A DNA stretch of 64,000 bases from Pomphorhynchus laevis (GCA_012934845.2 WNNJ02000628.1:186001-250000); one strand, 5' to 3'; positions 51,354 to 62,400 are shown, counted from the stretch's first letter. A program made the numbers and translations. Notes: generated by a model from the sequence alone, not told the origin.

Positions 51354-52334
51354 TTAATTCGAATCTTCCGGCTTTCGTGACATCTCTTCTGTTGATCGAA
51401 AATGATCGTGAATAGGTTTTCCATATGTAGAGCGTGGCGCTCTTAAACAGGCAGATGCAGCACGAGCTAAGGCAAATGAAATTTTCTCTCGTACATTTTT
51501 TATTATTTGAGGATATGGGAGTTCGCGTTTTGAGCTTAATTTTGACGCTATTTGCTTCATTATCCTATTAGATTCCTGACTTGATCCTCCTGAAGACGAA
51601 AAAATTAACGGACTGAAATGCGCCTGTTCTAAACTTAAAATTCGCTCTCCATACTTCGAAATTTTTCGTTTTTCATGGTATTCAAAGTCAGCCTTACACT
51701 CAGTTCGGGAGTTAGAGGGAGCATGTACATTAAATATTGCGACATCCAAAAATGTCCGCTCAAACCGGCTTCCGAATAGTCCACTACATACAACATCCAG
51801 ACGCGCTTCTTTCGATATGCTTGTGCTATTGTTGTTAAAACGATAATCAGATGGAACGGTTGCTAATACTGGTTCAACCTCCACGCCACTGCATATCCCG
51901 CTTAAGAGATGAGAAAATATATCCCTTACTTCATTATGCCTGATAGATGGTAGCGCTCCGGTCTTGCACGAAAATGCATGATTGATAGTCATTTCTGAAG
52001 AACATATGCATTTTTTATTTTCTAATGCTCGCAAAGACCATCCATAGCGACCTGCTAATGCATCGCTAAACTCATTGTTTGTAAGCCGAAACCCCTCGTG
52101 ACGTAGAGGTAGGGAAGATAGCCACGATGAAGCTCCCTTGTAACTAGCATGTGCCAATATCTTAAAGTAATCCGATGGTAGAGATTTTAGTATTAATTCT
52201 TTCCTCGATTTGGCTACATTTAATCTCATGTATGAAATATTTCTAGCTGTTTGAGTTTGAACATCCCTCAGGTTTTCTCCCGTATATCCGTCTCGATAGG
52301 TTTCGTACATTCTACGAGAATAATCGTACTCCAA
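51354..52334 (-). CDS. CXC/RLE element 1, endonuclease part
   Basis: 326 codons: KGASSWLSSLP, then the zinc knuckle (CICSSEMTINHAFSCKTG, IRHNEVRDI) and the restriction-like endonuclease core (ARLDVVCSGLFG, RTFLDVAIFNVHAPS, HEKRKISKYGERI). The GALGGIGL block just upstream of the methionine belongs to it, so the listed start is only the first ATG. Confidence 0.85.
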   Translation of the reverse strand: MEYDYSRRMYETYRDGYTGENLRDVQTQTARNISYMRLNVAKSRKELILKSLPSDYFKILAHASYKGASSWLSSLPLRHEGFRLTNNEFSDALAGRYGWSLRALENKKCICSSEMTINHAFSCKTGALPSIRHNEVRDIFSHLLSGICSGVEVEPVLATVPSDYRFNNNSTSISKEARLDVVCSGLFGSRFERTFLDVAIFNVHAPSNSRTECKADFEYHEKRKISKYGERILSLEQAHFSPLIFSSSGGSSQESNRIMKQIASKLSSKRELPYPQIIKNVREKISFALARAASACLRAPRSTYGKPIHDHFRSTEEMSRKPEDSN

Positions 52335-52372
52335 GTCAGCGATGTATTCCGGATCAACTAACCCAATGCCCC

Positions 52373-54022
52373 CTAGGGCATTGTGTCTGCGTACCGTGTC
52401 TGCATTTTGTCGCTAGGACCGACAAAATTTGCATCGTCTGCGTACCATCGTTGAATCACGGATGGTAAACATTTTTGAATATGAAGGATGAGTGGTAGAG
52501 TCGAAACGGCAAATGCAGCCATGGCCAAAGGGTCACCTTGAGTGAAACCCTCTTTTGAAAATATCGGATCACTACCAGTAAACATTGTTGATGATTTTAT
52601 GTATAAGTTCACTAGTATTGTTTCACGAAACGGACAAATGAATTTTATGTTTGCTAATGTTAGACGTCGATTTACGGAATTAAAAGCGTTTGTTGCATCC
52701 ACGGTCAGTAAGCCAAAGTCAACCCGAGAGTGAAAGGAATCTGATAAGGAATGAACAGCGAATTCTATTCCGCTTCTCTGTGATGCGCACAATTGCACAG
52801 TTCCCATTACATCCTGAATATGTCCTCTAATTTTTCCTAAAACGACTTTGCTAATTATCCGTCGTTCCACTTGTCCCACGCCAATTGGTCGTATACCTGC
52901 AGTCTTTTTTAAAGCTATAAGTCTACTCGCTACAAACGCACGCAAACTGTTAGGATTGATATGCTCCGAAGCTAATCGTATTGCAAATTCCGCTAGTGAT
53001 GTTGCCAACTTCTTAGAGTGGATACCGAATCCAGTTAACATTCTCTTCCACATTATTGCATTTAAGCCTGAAGGTCCAGCGCCACCTTGAGTTCTCCTTG
53101 CTGCTGCAATGATTTCGTCTGCATCTATAGAATAAAATATGACTGGATGATGACTAGTTACTCCCTCAACAAAATCCGATAGAATAGCACTCTGATCTAT
53201 TTCAGCAGGGTAAGGGTGTAATTCTGCTAGCTTCTCTATTACAGTATTTGTACCAACTTTCGAATCGGGAGAAAGAATGGGTGAATCGTCTTTAAATTCT
53301 AGAAGTCTGGTTGCTGAAGCTACACATCCATTCTCCATTAGCCGAATGTAGTTTTTATGCCAATCAATCTTCTTAGTTTTCACATTGCAATGGGATGTTG
53401 TCTGCAACATCAATGCTTCTTCATATACACTTTTAAAGTCTTCCGCTTTCCAACTCTTTAAACGACGTTCAATGGTCTTTCTAGTGTAAGAGATCTTACG
53501 CGTTGGGATTTTTTGAAGGATACACTGTGAGAAAACCGTTGCTTTCATCAATGAGATTTGGCCATCATCTTTGTCATTTGCTATTAAATTGTAATAAGAA
53601 GAAAGAATATCTATAAATTCGTTACTCGCCGTACATATAGGAAGTTGCATGAGGTTGGGGCGCCAATTACATACCTTATAATATATGTATTCAATAGAAA
53701 TACTGGGTGTCGTTATATTACTTACTGCCCTTGCCCGTGCTGTTGCATCGTTGTTTCGAAATGTAGATAAGGAATCTATTGAATGAACTTGGTCGTTGAA
53801 TATGCTAGTCGGATCTGTATGTGTAGAATTTCGACATTGGATAGAATTCACATTGATAGACTCCGATTTGGGGAATATATTTTTAATTCGATTACGACAG
53901 CCTGGTGCTCTGCAATTCACACACGGGCTTGATTTTTTCGCACATCGACACCCACGACAAATGGCCGCTGCGCCGTTGCAATTACAACATCGTATTTCAT
54001 CTGTTGGTTTTCCGCGAACCAT
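52373..54022 (-). CDS. CXC/RLE element 1, N-terminal and RT part
   Basis: The start is taken at the MVRGKP methionine because every family member begins M-x-x-G-x-P, although the frame is open to 54124. It has a cysteine cluster (CCNCNGAAAICRGCRCAKKS, then CVNCRAPGC) near residues 10-45 and NWRPNLMQLPIC near residue 130. The RT palm contains LLTVDATNAFNSVNRR, GFTQGDPLAMAAFAV and RWYADDANFVG. The frame ends soon after YADD at the edge of the deletion. In live relatives this protein would bind RNA and target DNA and copy RNA into DNA. Confidence 0.85.
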   Translation of the reverse strand: MVRGKPTDEIRCCNCNGAAAICRGCRCAKKSSPCVNCRAPGCRNRIKNIFPKSESINVNSIQCRNSTHTDPTSIFNDQVHSIDSLSTFRNNDATARARAVSNITTPSISIEYIYYKVCNWRPNLMQLPICTASNEFIDILSSYYNLIANDKDDGQISLMKATVFSQCILQKIPTRKISYTRKTIERRLKSWKAEDFKSVYEEALMLQTTSHCNVKTKKIDWHKNYIRLMENGCVASATRLLEFKDDSPILSPDSKVGTNTVIEKLAELHPYPAEIDQSAILSDFVEGVTSHHPVIFYSIDADEIIAAARRTQGGAGPSGLNAIMWKRMLTGFGIHSKKLATSLAEFAIRLASEHINPNSLRAFVASRLIALKKTAGIRPIGVGQVERRIISKVVLGKIRGHIQDVMGTVQLCASQRSGIEFAVHSLSDSFHSRVDFGLLTVDATNAFNSVNRRLTLANIKFICPFRETILVNLYIKSSTMFTGSDPIFSKEGFTQGDPLAMAAFAVSTLPLILHIQKCLPSVIQRWYADDANFVGPSDKMQTRYADTMP

Positions 54023-54224
54023 TCTGCGTACTCCGGGATGTACCCTGGACGTACGACTTTGAAATTGTATGTGTGTTAAAGTTGTTTGTTTAATCACTTG
54101 AGATTTGGAATGTATTGGAATCAATATCGGTGTATTGTATGCTATTTTATTGTATGTTTATCAGAAACCAAATTTTTTTGGAATTGTGTATATTAATCTC
54201 TCAAACTTTTTTAGGTAAATAAAT

Positions 54225-56002
54225 CACATCTCATTCTTATAATAATAATAATTTTTTTTATTATTATTTTTTATTCCAAAATACTAATAATCACAACTGT
54301 AGGTTCCCGCAAATGGGCCGATAGCTCACAAAGTCAAAACATTGATCCGTTATTATATTGTTTTATTAAATATCAATCGAATTCTTGGTCCCCGAAATAT
54401 CCGAATTCCTGCGATTGTATATTTGTGTGTTGAGCTCTTTTACTATGTAGTTGCTCACGTATAGGTATTCGGGTAGCGCGTATACACATCGAAGCTGCTT
54501 GAGCCAGTGCAATGCTCACTCTAGACCTAATTATCGAGATACATGCCGAATAACTGGTTTTGTGCCTTATTGCCTTTTGATGTGCGATCCATTTAAGTAA
54601 CTTATGCGCTTCGAGACCAATTCCTCCAGCAGTTGAAAAGGTAAGTGGGATGAATATCGAGCGTTCAATCTCTACAATGCGCTGGGCATATTTTGCAATT
54701 TTCCTGTTCGCGTGGTATGTATGACTCATGGTCGGTGACTTCTCGATGTAGGAAGGTGCAAGTGTGTTAAATATACATACGTCCAAATAGGACCGCACCA
54801 ATCCTCTACCGTAAATTCCACAGCATAATATGTCTGACCTTGCGTTCACATCTCTCGTTGTGGTTTCTACTTCAAAATGGTAATTGTTTGGTACGGGCCT
54901 CAAAACCGGTTCAAGCTCCACATCTTTACAAATGTCCCCTATTTTGTTGGCAATGACATTCCGTATTATATCATGTCTAATTATAGTTGTTCCTCCCGTC
55001 CGACATGAGAGAGCATGTGATGGATCAAGCAGTGAACCACACGCACAGCGCGCTTTACAATCTTTTAACGGCAAATTATATCTTACACATATGGCGTCTA
55101 TAAATTGTTGTGTGTCAAGTACTGATTGATATATATTGTTTGGTCTTGTCGTTAGCCACGAAGAAGCTCCCTTTTCTGATGCATATGCTATTAGACATTT
55201 CATCCTTTCATCTAATAATTCTACCGTATGTACAACTTTGCGTTTAGTATCTAGTTTAGCTTCATTATAAATTTGTTCACTTATTTGTCTTTGTAAAGTT
55301 GTTAGTTCTTGCCCTTTAATACCACGCAAGATGGGTCGCATTGCATCGGGGTAAGGAAATAAGTTAGGTCGCCATTTGATGCATTCATCAAAAAAATTCT
55401 GTGTTTGGCTTCGATTATCGAAATGATTAATTTCATTTTCTTGACTGACAGGGATATACTGAGAGCAGCGTGGTGTATCCTTTTGCAGCAATTGGGCTAC
55501 TTCAACGTGCACTGGTATATAATCTACATCCTTCTGTATATCACGAGTGTTCTCTCCAAATGTGATTGGCTCCGCATCAGAAGTCAAAGGCATCGTCTGT
55601 GGTCCTATATGTACGCAATTGCTACATTCGGGTGCACGGCAATTCGTGCAAGGAATTCCTGTCTTCGCACATCTGCAACCTTTGCACTTTGCAGACGGAC
55701 CATTGCATCCACAGCACAACCGTCGATCAGACGGTTTTCCTTTCGGCATGTGTTTTTGAGCGAGACGAACCGAAGAATGTATTAGTATAATAAGTTGTGT
55801 GTTTAAGATTGATAAAGGAGTTTCGGTGTTCACTATATCGGCTGATCTGGCGATATCGTTAAGTATAGCCACGTACAACACGCTCTTCAAGGCCGATTAA
55901 TTTAGCAATTTCTTCGATTGAATGTATTTAGGATTGTTGTATTTACTTTAGATTGTATTGTATGTTTATCAGAAACTGTAATTTGCTAGAACAGTTATAA
56001 AT
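54225..56002 (-). mobile_element. CXC/RLE retrotransposon 2 (RT-less)
   Basis: Second unit. The 3' tail is (TAA)n-like at 54241-54280, with a CAAATGGGCCG box in the 3' UTR that unit 4 shares. The leader carries TTTCTGATAAACATACAATA, also present in unit 1. Its length is about 1.76 kb because the whole RT region is absent. Confidence 0.85.
54373..55749 (-). CDS. CXC-endonuclease protein lacking RT
   Basis: 458 codons from the MPKGKP start (open upstream to 55890). The cysteine cluster (CCGCNGPSAKCKGCRCAKTG, CTNCRAPEC) and WRPNLFPYP are followed directly by the region normally lying after the RT (MRPILRGIKGQELTTLQRQI). Then come GASSWL, the zinc knuckle (CACGSLLDPSHALSCRTG, IIRHD) and the endonuclease core (ARSDILCCGIYG, SYLDVCIFNTLAPS, YHANRKIAKYAQRI). 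Roughly 520 codons including the entire RT are lost, yet the frame is intact across the join and has no stop. It could be an ordinary deletion derivative or a small protein kept for its DNA-binding and cutting domains. Confidence 0.85.
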   Translation of the reverse strand: MPKGKPSDRRLCCGCNGPSAKCKGCRCAKTGIPCTNCRAPECSNCVHIGPQTMPLTSDAEPITFGENTRDIQKDVDYIPVHVEVAQLLQKDTPRCSQYIPVSQENEINHFDNRSQTQNFFDECIKWRPNLFPYPDAMRPILRGIKGQELTTLQRQISEQIYNEAKLDTKRKVVHTVELLDERMKCLIAYASEKGASSWLTTRPNNIYQSVLDTQQFIDAICVRYNLPLKDCKARCACGSLLDPSHALSCRTGGTTIIRHDIIRNVIANKIGDICKDVELEPVLRPVPNNYHFEVETTTRDVNARSDILCCGIYGRGLVRSYLDVCIFNTLAPSYIEKSPTMSHTYHANRKIAKYAQRIVEIERSIFIPLTFSTAGGIGLEAHKLLKWIAHQKAIRHKTSYSACISIIRSRVSIALAQAASMCIRATRIPIREQLHSKRAQHTNIQSQEFGYFGDQEFD

Positions 56003-56099
56003 TTTCTTTATAATAATAATAATTTTTTTTTTATTTTTTATTTTTTATTTTTTAAATAATTGATAAATTAATAATAATACATTTATGATTTGTCATGTT

Positions 56100-59000
56100 T
56101 TACAATTCTAGCGTCTGGCTACAAACGCCCTGCATGGACATTAATACTACTCGAGCCATCATTCTCGACAAACGGCATCTGTATGTGTGTATTATCTCGG
56201 CGTAATTCTGTGGTCCTTGCAAAGCATGCATTGATGCTACCTTTTTTAACACAGTGTTAGCCGCGTTTCCCAATCCACCCGTTGTTGACATAACAAATGG
56301 ATGAAAATGAGCCCGCTCAATTCTGTTTATACGTTCTTTGTATTTGCCATTCTTCCTTTCCTCGTGATATACAAAGGGATTTGACATGTGACTCGTTGCA
56401 TACGATGGAGCAAAACTATTAAAAATGCAAATGTCCAGGAAGGACCGCTCCGTCACATGTCCGAATAGGCCGTTACACACAATGTCTGCCCTTGCATTAC
56501 GATCCCTAGTCGTCGATGTTGCTTCAAATGACGTGGTCTCGGGTACATTCTGTAATATTGGTTCTTGGATTACCCTTCGACATACTTTTTGAATTTGATT
56601 CGCAAGTTCACTCTTAATGCTATTGTGGCGTACAAATGTCATTCCTCCAGTTCTGCAAGACAGTATATGTGCGACTTCATTGCTTTTACCGCATTCACAC
56701 CTTCCATGATTCGAGGTTTGCCAGTCATAACGAGCTAACAGAGCATCGTGAAACTCGCGAGTATTAAGGAACAAATCTTTAGCTCCGTGATTACTGCTGA
56801 GCCACGCCGAAGCTCCACTTTTGCTCGCGTTTTCAAAAATTGTAAATAGATCTCTGGGTGATAATTCTATTATACTTTGCCTGTATCGTACTGTCTCTCT
56901 CTTGTTACATTCTTTGATTTCTTTGTATATTTGCTTCTGCTGGGTTTCCAAGTCATCACCTATTAGACCTTTCATTGCGGGATTACAAATCTTGACCGAG
57001 TTTTCATACTCTGAACCGCACGTTCTTAATTGGTTTATGATTCCCAGCCCTCCAAAACGATTCGGGAGTGATATTATCATCTCAGCTTCGTTGTCCTGAC
57101 CTATGTATCCCAGCATTTCAGGTAGTACATCATTGAACAGCTTAGAGTGGAATGGCTTTAACCACGCTTGTTGCATATAGCACGTACGTTCAATATACGA
57201 TAATTTGGGTTGTATCGCCTTTGTTAGAAGTAGATAGCTAGCGAAAGCCTCCTGAGTGCTAACGCTTTGTAGTTTATCTAAAGTATTCTTCCATTTCTCA
57301 ACTAAATCTGAACATTTGTTGTGCACAAAATCATATTCTCCAATAAAACTTCCTAGATATTTAACTCCATCCTTCCTCATAGCAACTCCTTGTTGAGTTA
57401 AAGCAACTGCAGCATTTTCAACTAAATCTTTATGAGCTAATAGTGTACACTTCCGGGGATTGATGAAGTATCCAAAGGATGGACCACATCTCTGTAGCTC
57501 TTTCCATATTTTTTCCAATTCTGCTATTGTGCCGACGCATCCCCCGTCATCAGCATACCAAACGTGTTTCGCACCCGGCGCCACTTCCTTTAAACGGTTG
57601 ATCAGAGGAATGGACGCCAGGGCAAAAGCTGCCATTGCTAGAGGATCACCCTGCGTAAAGCCTTCGGCGGAGTGTAGTACCGTACCATTCACGACCAGAT
57701 CGGATGTGCGTCCATATGTGTTATGTAGGATTTTATCCAGGGATGGACAAATATATTTTATATTTCTGAGTGCCAGATTTCTGTTTATTTGGTTGAATGC
57801 ATTTTTCGCGTCTATCAGGAGTATACATGAGTCTGGTGTCTTTTCAAATGCCTCTCGCATTGTGTGAACCGCCACTTCCGTTCCACATCGCTGACCCGCA
57901 CAAAGTTGAAAATTGTTACAAACAGAAGTGATATCTTTGGATACGTGGTTCAGTACTACTCGTCCAATGATTCTTCGTAATGTTTCTCCAATTCCAACTG
58001 GCCTCACTCCTGGGTTCTTATCAAGAGGTACGAGGCGGCTGACTGTGTATGCATCTAATCGTATCGGATCAATTGTGTCCATCGCTATTTTGATTGTAAA
58101 TTCGCATATTTGGATAGCCAACTTGCTAGATGCATTTCCATGATGTGTCAGAAAGTTTTTCCAGCCATCCGCGTCGACTCCAGACGGACCAGCAGATCCC
58201 GTTGTAATCCTCGCTGCATGGATAATGTCAGCTGGAGTCAGGTCACTGAATCTTACGTCATAGTGTTCAACCCTGCCTTCTACATCGCCTTGTAGTACGA
58301 ATTCTTCATTAACAGGTTCAGGTGTAGGATGAAGATCTTTAAGAATTGATAACACGGTTTGGTTGTCTATAATACTGTCTAAATCAAGAACACCTCGATT
58401 TTCTTTTGTATCTAGTGTCCGTGAAGCTTTACCTATCTTGCAATTTCGAACCAAGTTAATAATCCTCTTTATTTCGCATTTGGTTTTTCGACTTCCTAAT
58501 TTAATTGAGTGATATTTCATTTTTTGTAAATATTCCGCTTCAGCCATGAGTTTTAGCAGATCATTATTTCTCCAAAGTGTGATTCTTCGCGCCAACGTTT
58601 TTCTTATAAAACTTGTCTTGCGACTTGGAATGCGTTGTAGAATTAGCTGGCACATTACCGTCGCCTGTTTTAGAGGATCGTAGTCAGTTCGCTTGTCGGT
58701 ATTAAAGTGCGCGAAGCATTCAGTTAACATATCGATAAATTCCTTACTATCATTACAAATTGGTAAATCCATTAAATTTGGTATCCAATGCTTTAAATTA
58801 TTGAATAATGTGTCGATTATATTTGCGGAGTTCTGGTGACTTAATGATCCAAAAATATGTCCGATAGCTTGTGATTGGTTTCTTGAATCGATTTGGGATC
58901 TTAGCGTTTTTTGAGATAAAGCTGCATCTACATCTGTGGTGGCAACGATTGAGTCATTCGAGTTGTGGGTTAGACAAGGATCAACTAGTTTGCGTGTACA

Positions 59001-59123
59001 GTGTGGGGCTACACAGTTTAAACATTGTTTCTTTGATTTTGCACAAGGACACCGAATACAACGGGCGGCACTTGAATTACAGTTGCAACATTTGGGTATT
59101 GAGGAAGGAACACCGCGCGGCAT
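56100..59123 (-). CDS. CXC/RLE retrotransposon protein, full length
   Basis: 1007 codons from MPRGVP (open 15 codons further upstream; the family start favours this ATG). In order: CXC-like cluster (CCNCNSSAARCIRCPCAKSK, CLNCVAPHC) and HWIPNLMDLPIC. Next is the RT with GPSGVDADGWKNF, SRLVPLDKNPGVRPVGIGE, LLIDAKNAFNQINRN (motif A), GFTQGDPLAMAAFA (B), VWYADDGGCVG (C) and GYFINPRKCTLL. Then come the thumb, RFGGLGI and GASAWLS. It ends with the zinc knuckle CECGKSNEVAHILSCRTG and the endonuclease core ARADIVCNGLFG, RSFLDICIFNSFAPS and ERKNGKYKERI. All expected catalytic residues are present, so this copy may be or recently was active. It has no separate APE endonuclease. Confidence 0.9.
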   Translation of the reverse strand: MPRGVPSSIPKCCNCNSSAARCIRCPCAKSKKQCLNCVAPHCTRKLVDPCLTHNSNDSIVATTDVDAALSQKTLRSQIDSRNQSQAIGHIFGSLSHQNSANIIDTLFNNLKHWIPNLMDLPICNDSKEFIDMLTECFAHFNTDKRTDYDPLKQATVMCQLILQRIPSRKTSFIRKTLARRITLWRNNDLLKLMAEAEYLQKMKYHSIKLGSRKTKCEIKRIINLVRNCKIGKASRTLDTKENRGVLDLDSIIDNQTVLSILKDLHPTPEPVNEEFVLQGDVEGRVEHYDVRFSDLTPADIIHAARITTGSAGPSGVDADGWKNFLTHHGNASSKLAIQICEFTIKIAMDTIDPIRLDAYTVSRLVPLDKNPGVRPVGIGETLRRIIGRVVLNHVSKDITSVCNNFQLCAGQRCGTEVAVHTMREAFEKTPDSCILLIDAKNAFNQINRNLALRNIKYICPSLDKILHNTYGRTSDLVVNGTVLHSAEGFTQGDPLAMAAFALASIPLINRLKEVAPGAKHVWYADDGGCVGTIAELEKIWKELQRCGPSFGYFINPRKCTLLAHKDLVENAAVALTQQGVAMRKDGVKYLGSFIGEYDFVHNKCSDLVEKWKNTLDKLQSVSTQEAFASYLLLTKAIQPKLSYIERTCYMQQAWLKPFHSKLFNDVLPEMLGYIGQDNEAEMIISLPNRFGGLGIINQLRTCGSEYENSVKICNPAMKGLIGDDLETQQKQIYKEIKECNKRETVRYRQSIIELSPRDLFTIFENASKSGASAWLSSNHGAKDLFLNTREFHDALLARYDWQTSNHGRCECGKSNEVAHILSCRTGGMTFVRHNSIKSELANQIQKVCRRVIQEPILQNVPETTSFEATSTTRDRNARADIVCNGLFGHVTERSFLDICIFNSFAPSYATSHMSNPFVYHEERKNGKYKERINRIERAHFHPFVMSTTGGLGNAANTVLKKVASMHALQGPQNYAEIIHTYRCRLSRMMARVVLMSMQGVCSQTLEL

Positions 59124-59256
59124 GATGATAATAATATGTGTCAGATTATCCTTTTGTATTATTACCAAAATAATAATAATAATCTTGTAATCGAATTTAT
59201 CTTGTAATCGAATTTATCGTTCTTCTATAATCGTTCTTCGAAATAATTTATCGTTC

Positions 59257-59300
59257 TTCGAAATAATCGTTCTTCTATAATCGTTCTTCTATAATCGTTC
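59257..59300. repeat. 14-bp leader repeats, unit 3
   Basis: About three or four copies of ATAATCGTTCTTCT in the 5' leader of the unit 3 element, just upstream of its start codon on the minus strand. Confidence 0.8.
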
Positions 59301-59499
59301 TTTGTATGTTATTTTATTGTATGTTATTTTATCTCAAATGTAAGTACTTTAATAATCAATTCTTTTTTTAACGTTTATCACTATTATAATAATAATAATA
59401 ATAATTTAATGAAAACTGATTTATTGAGAAATTTACAATGATGATTGTTACTCTCAAATGGGCCGTAATGTTTATAAATGTTTAAACAAACAAGTTTTC

Positions 59500-62400
59500 T
59501 CAAGCTATTGTCGTCATCTGCCGACAGGGGTGCCGTCTTGTCGAGCGAGGACACCGGAGGCTCGCAGACACTGCACGAGCTAATGCAAATCCGATGCGCC
59601 TCTTTAGGTGACTTAGTACACTTGGGTAAGCGGATCTGTTACTCAGGGTTCGCTTGGCGGTGATATCTCTGAGTATACCCATGGCGTATTTTCCGATTCC
59701 GCCAGAAGTCGAGAATATGGCAGGAACAAAATATCCGTGTTCGACGATTGATATTCTCTCGGCATACTTTGACTGCTTACGGGATTCATTGTAGAGGAAA
59801 GAGGATTCTGGGCTACGGTTGACGTTAGATTGGGCAAGTGTTGAAAAAACGTTGACGTCTATAAACGTCCGCTCGAATCTTTCGCCCCGCATCCCACAGC
59901 ATACCACATCGAGTCGTGCACCGCTTTCTCTTGACGTTGTTTCCTTCTCGAAGATCAATGTCTCCGGAACCTCCGCAAGTACGGGCTCAGTAGCAACTCC
60001 ATGGCATACCTCCGAAAGTTCTAAGGCAAGGATGTCGCGTACGGCATTATGGCGTATAATCGGAAGACCACCCGTTTTACAGGAGAGAGCATGACTGACA
60101 GACTGTGTTGTTCCACATGCGCATTTGTCTTGAGATACGTTTGGGGGGGTCCAACCATAACGCGAACATAAGGCATCACTGAACTCGTTACGACTGAGAT
60201 GAAAACCATCCTTGACGAGCGGTAGTGCACTTAACCAAGTTGACGCACCAACCATTGCAGCATGTGCGATAATGTTGGAAGATGCCGGGTCCATGCACTG
60301 GATAGTGGAAAGTAATTTGTTTTGGAAAGCCTGTGTCCTCATTTTAGAAATATTGTGAATTGTAGATTTCTGCAAATGACACAGATCGATGACATTTAGC
60401 CCGTAATCGAATGTTTTGCAAATTTTTTCCGAGTATTCATACTCAACGGCACATGCATGTGTCGGGTCCGTGATCCCAATACCACCCAACTTTATCGGAA
60501 TTGATAAAACTGATTTCCAGTTCGAGTCAACCTTGATTTGTGTTAATTCAGGTATTAACCTTTCGAAAATGGTCGAACTTACTGAATCAAATTGGGATGG
60601 TGAACACTGGACAGTTCTTAGCAGATGGGACCATTTGAACTGAAACGATTTTGTGAAACCGGCATACGCTACATGAGGGTCAACGTAGGAAATCGACACG
60701 AGGCGTTCCAATAACGAAACCCATTTACAACATTTTTCGGATATATAGTCGTCGATAAACTTTTCCGTACCAACCGGTGCGCCCAAAATTGAAATGCCTG
60801 AAATCGAGTGATTAACCGCTATTTTTGGAGTGGAAAAGTCAGCACTCGGATGACCTAGTAGTTGCGTTTTTGTCGCATTGACATGATAACCATATATTGG
60901 TCCTTTTCTAATTAGTATTTCCCATACTTTCTGCAAGTCGACCATAGTCCCTACGAAATTCGAATCGTCTGCAAACCAACGTTGCAGCACACTAGGAACC
61001 GCTCTAGCGATTTCATTCACCAATGGAAGGGTAGCCATCGAGAAAGCCGCCATAGCGAACGGATCACCTTGAGTAAATCCCTCTTCTGACAGTATACTAT
61101 CTCCACCAAGACAGAGTTTGGCTGGTCGCATGTATATGTTGTTCAGTGCTGTATACAACGAAGGGCATACATATTGAATGTTGTGTAGTGCAGCTTTTCT
61201 GTTAATGGCATTAAATGCATTAGAGGCATCAACTGCCAGGATGCAATGGTCTTCCTTCGCTTGGAAAGCATCCCGTACAGATCGAATGGCATACTCAATC
61301 CCCGCTTTCTGTGAGGCGGCTAACTGTATACAACCGGCGGATTCCTGTAAATCAAAGGTAATGATCTTTAGGAGAGCCTTACAAATGATTCGCCTTGGAA
61401 CCTCGCATATTCCAATCGGACGAACCCCTCCATTCTTCTTCTTGATTGCTACAAGCCTGCAAGCTGTAAAAGCATCAAGTGAGCCGGGAATCACGCTTTC
61501 CGCTGCGATATGAGTTCCAAGGTCGGCAAGAGCCTTTGCCAATGACTGTGAATGACTGCCAAACTTAGTAAGCATGCTGCGCCATAAGTTCGAGTCCATC
61601 CCTGATGGACCAGCACTGCCGTTGGTCTCAAGACTTGCCTTGATAATTCTCTCCTCGTCGAGTTCGAAAAATCGAACTGGATGATGCCGCAAGGAATCGT
61701 GCAAGGGGAATTGTAACAATGCTTCGGGACGAGCTGTTGAGGCTTTGGGGTGAAGGCTCTGTAGAATATCCTTCACGGAACTGCCGTTGATTTTGGTGTC
61801 ATAAGATAGTACACCTTCCTCATAATCCCCTGTCAGAACAGATCCCGCTGCACTAAGCTTACCATTCGTTATCATTCGAATGTATCGTTTTTTCCAATCT
61901 TGTTTAGTAATCGGTTTTGTTCTTCTCATGTTTTGCTGCAAGTATTCTGCTTCTTCACATAGCTCAATAAAACGCTTCTCACTCCACAAGAGTAAGCGTC
62001 GTTCTATGGTTTTCCGAATCGAGGCGATTTTCCTCGTGTGGATTCTCTGAAGAATTAGGTGTGAGAATACGGACGCCATCTTTAGGGAATCAATTGACTG
62101 TGGCTGTGACTGTGTAATGTCGGCGAAGAAGGATGTTAAAATCTGTATGAATTTATGGCTTGCCGAACAAGCAGGTAGTGTCATGAGATTAGGTCGCCAT
62201 TGACACGTCTGCTCAAATAAATCGGCTGGCGACATCGCCTCGGACAGAGTTGCGCAACCAGTCAAGGTGCTCACAATGTTGTTACCGTTTTGTTCGGAAA
62301 TGTTAGTACCGCCGGTAGGAAATACACTATTTGTACAAAGTGTATTCTGAGTCATTCCATTACCGAAGGGAATCGTTTCATCAACTCTATTTATTGGTTC

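Larger units (their letters stand above)
51240..54224 (-). mobile_element. CXC/RLE retrotransposon 1 (internally deleted)
   Basis: First unit of the array. Its 3' end is an A-rich tail (TTTCTTTAAAAAA...) at 51240. Its 5' end at about 54224 is bounded by a copy of the LINE target sequence, giving a 14-15 bp target site duplication (CACATCTCATTCTT). It carries the protein parts listed next. About 180 codons between the YADD box and the GGIG block are gone and the two halves are out of frame, so it cannot make the whole protein. Confidence 0.85.
56003..59375 (-). mobile_element. CXC/RLE retrotransposon 3 (looks whole)
   Basis: Third unit, with a complete open frame. Its 3' tail is (TAA)n plus an A/T run at 56003-56060. 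The leader has about three copies of a 14-base repeat (ATAATCGTTCTTCT) at 59257-59300. Confidence 0.88.

Noticed and set aside
53796-54062. Plus-strand frames over the CXC/RLE genes (also 55405-55785, 57460-57867, 61178-61513)
   Set aside because: They mirror conserved minus-strand coding and carry no motif of their own.
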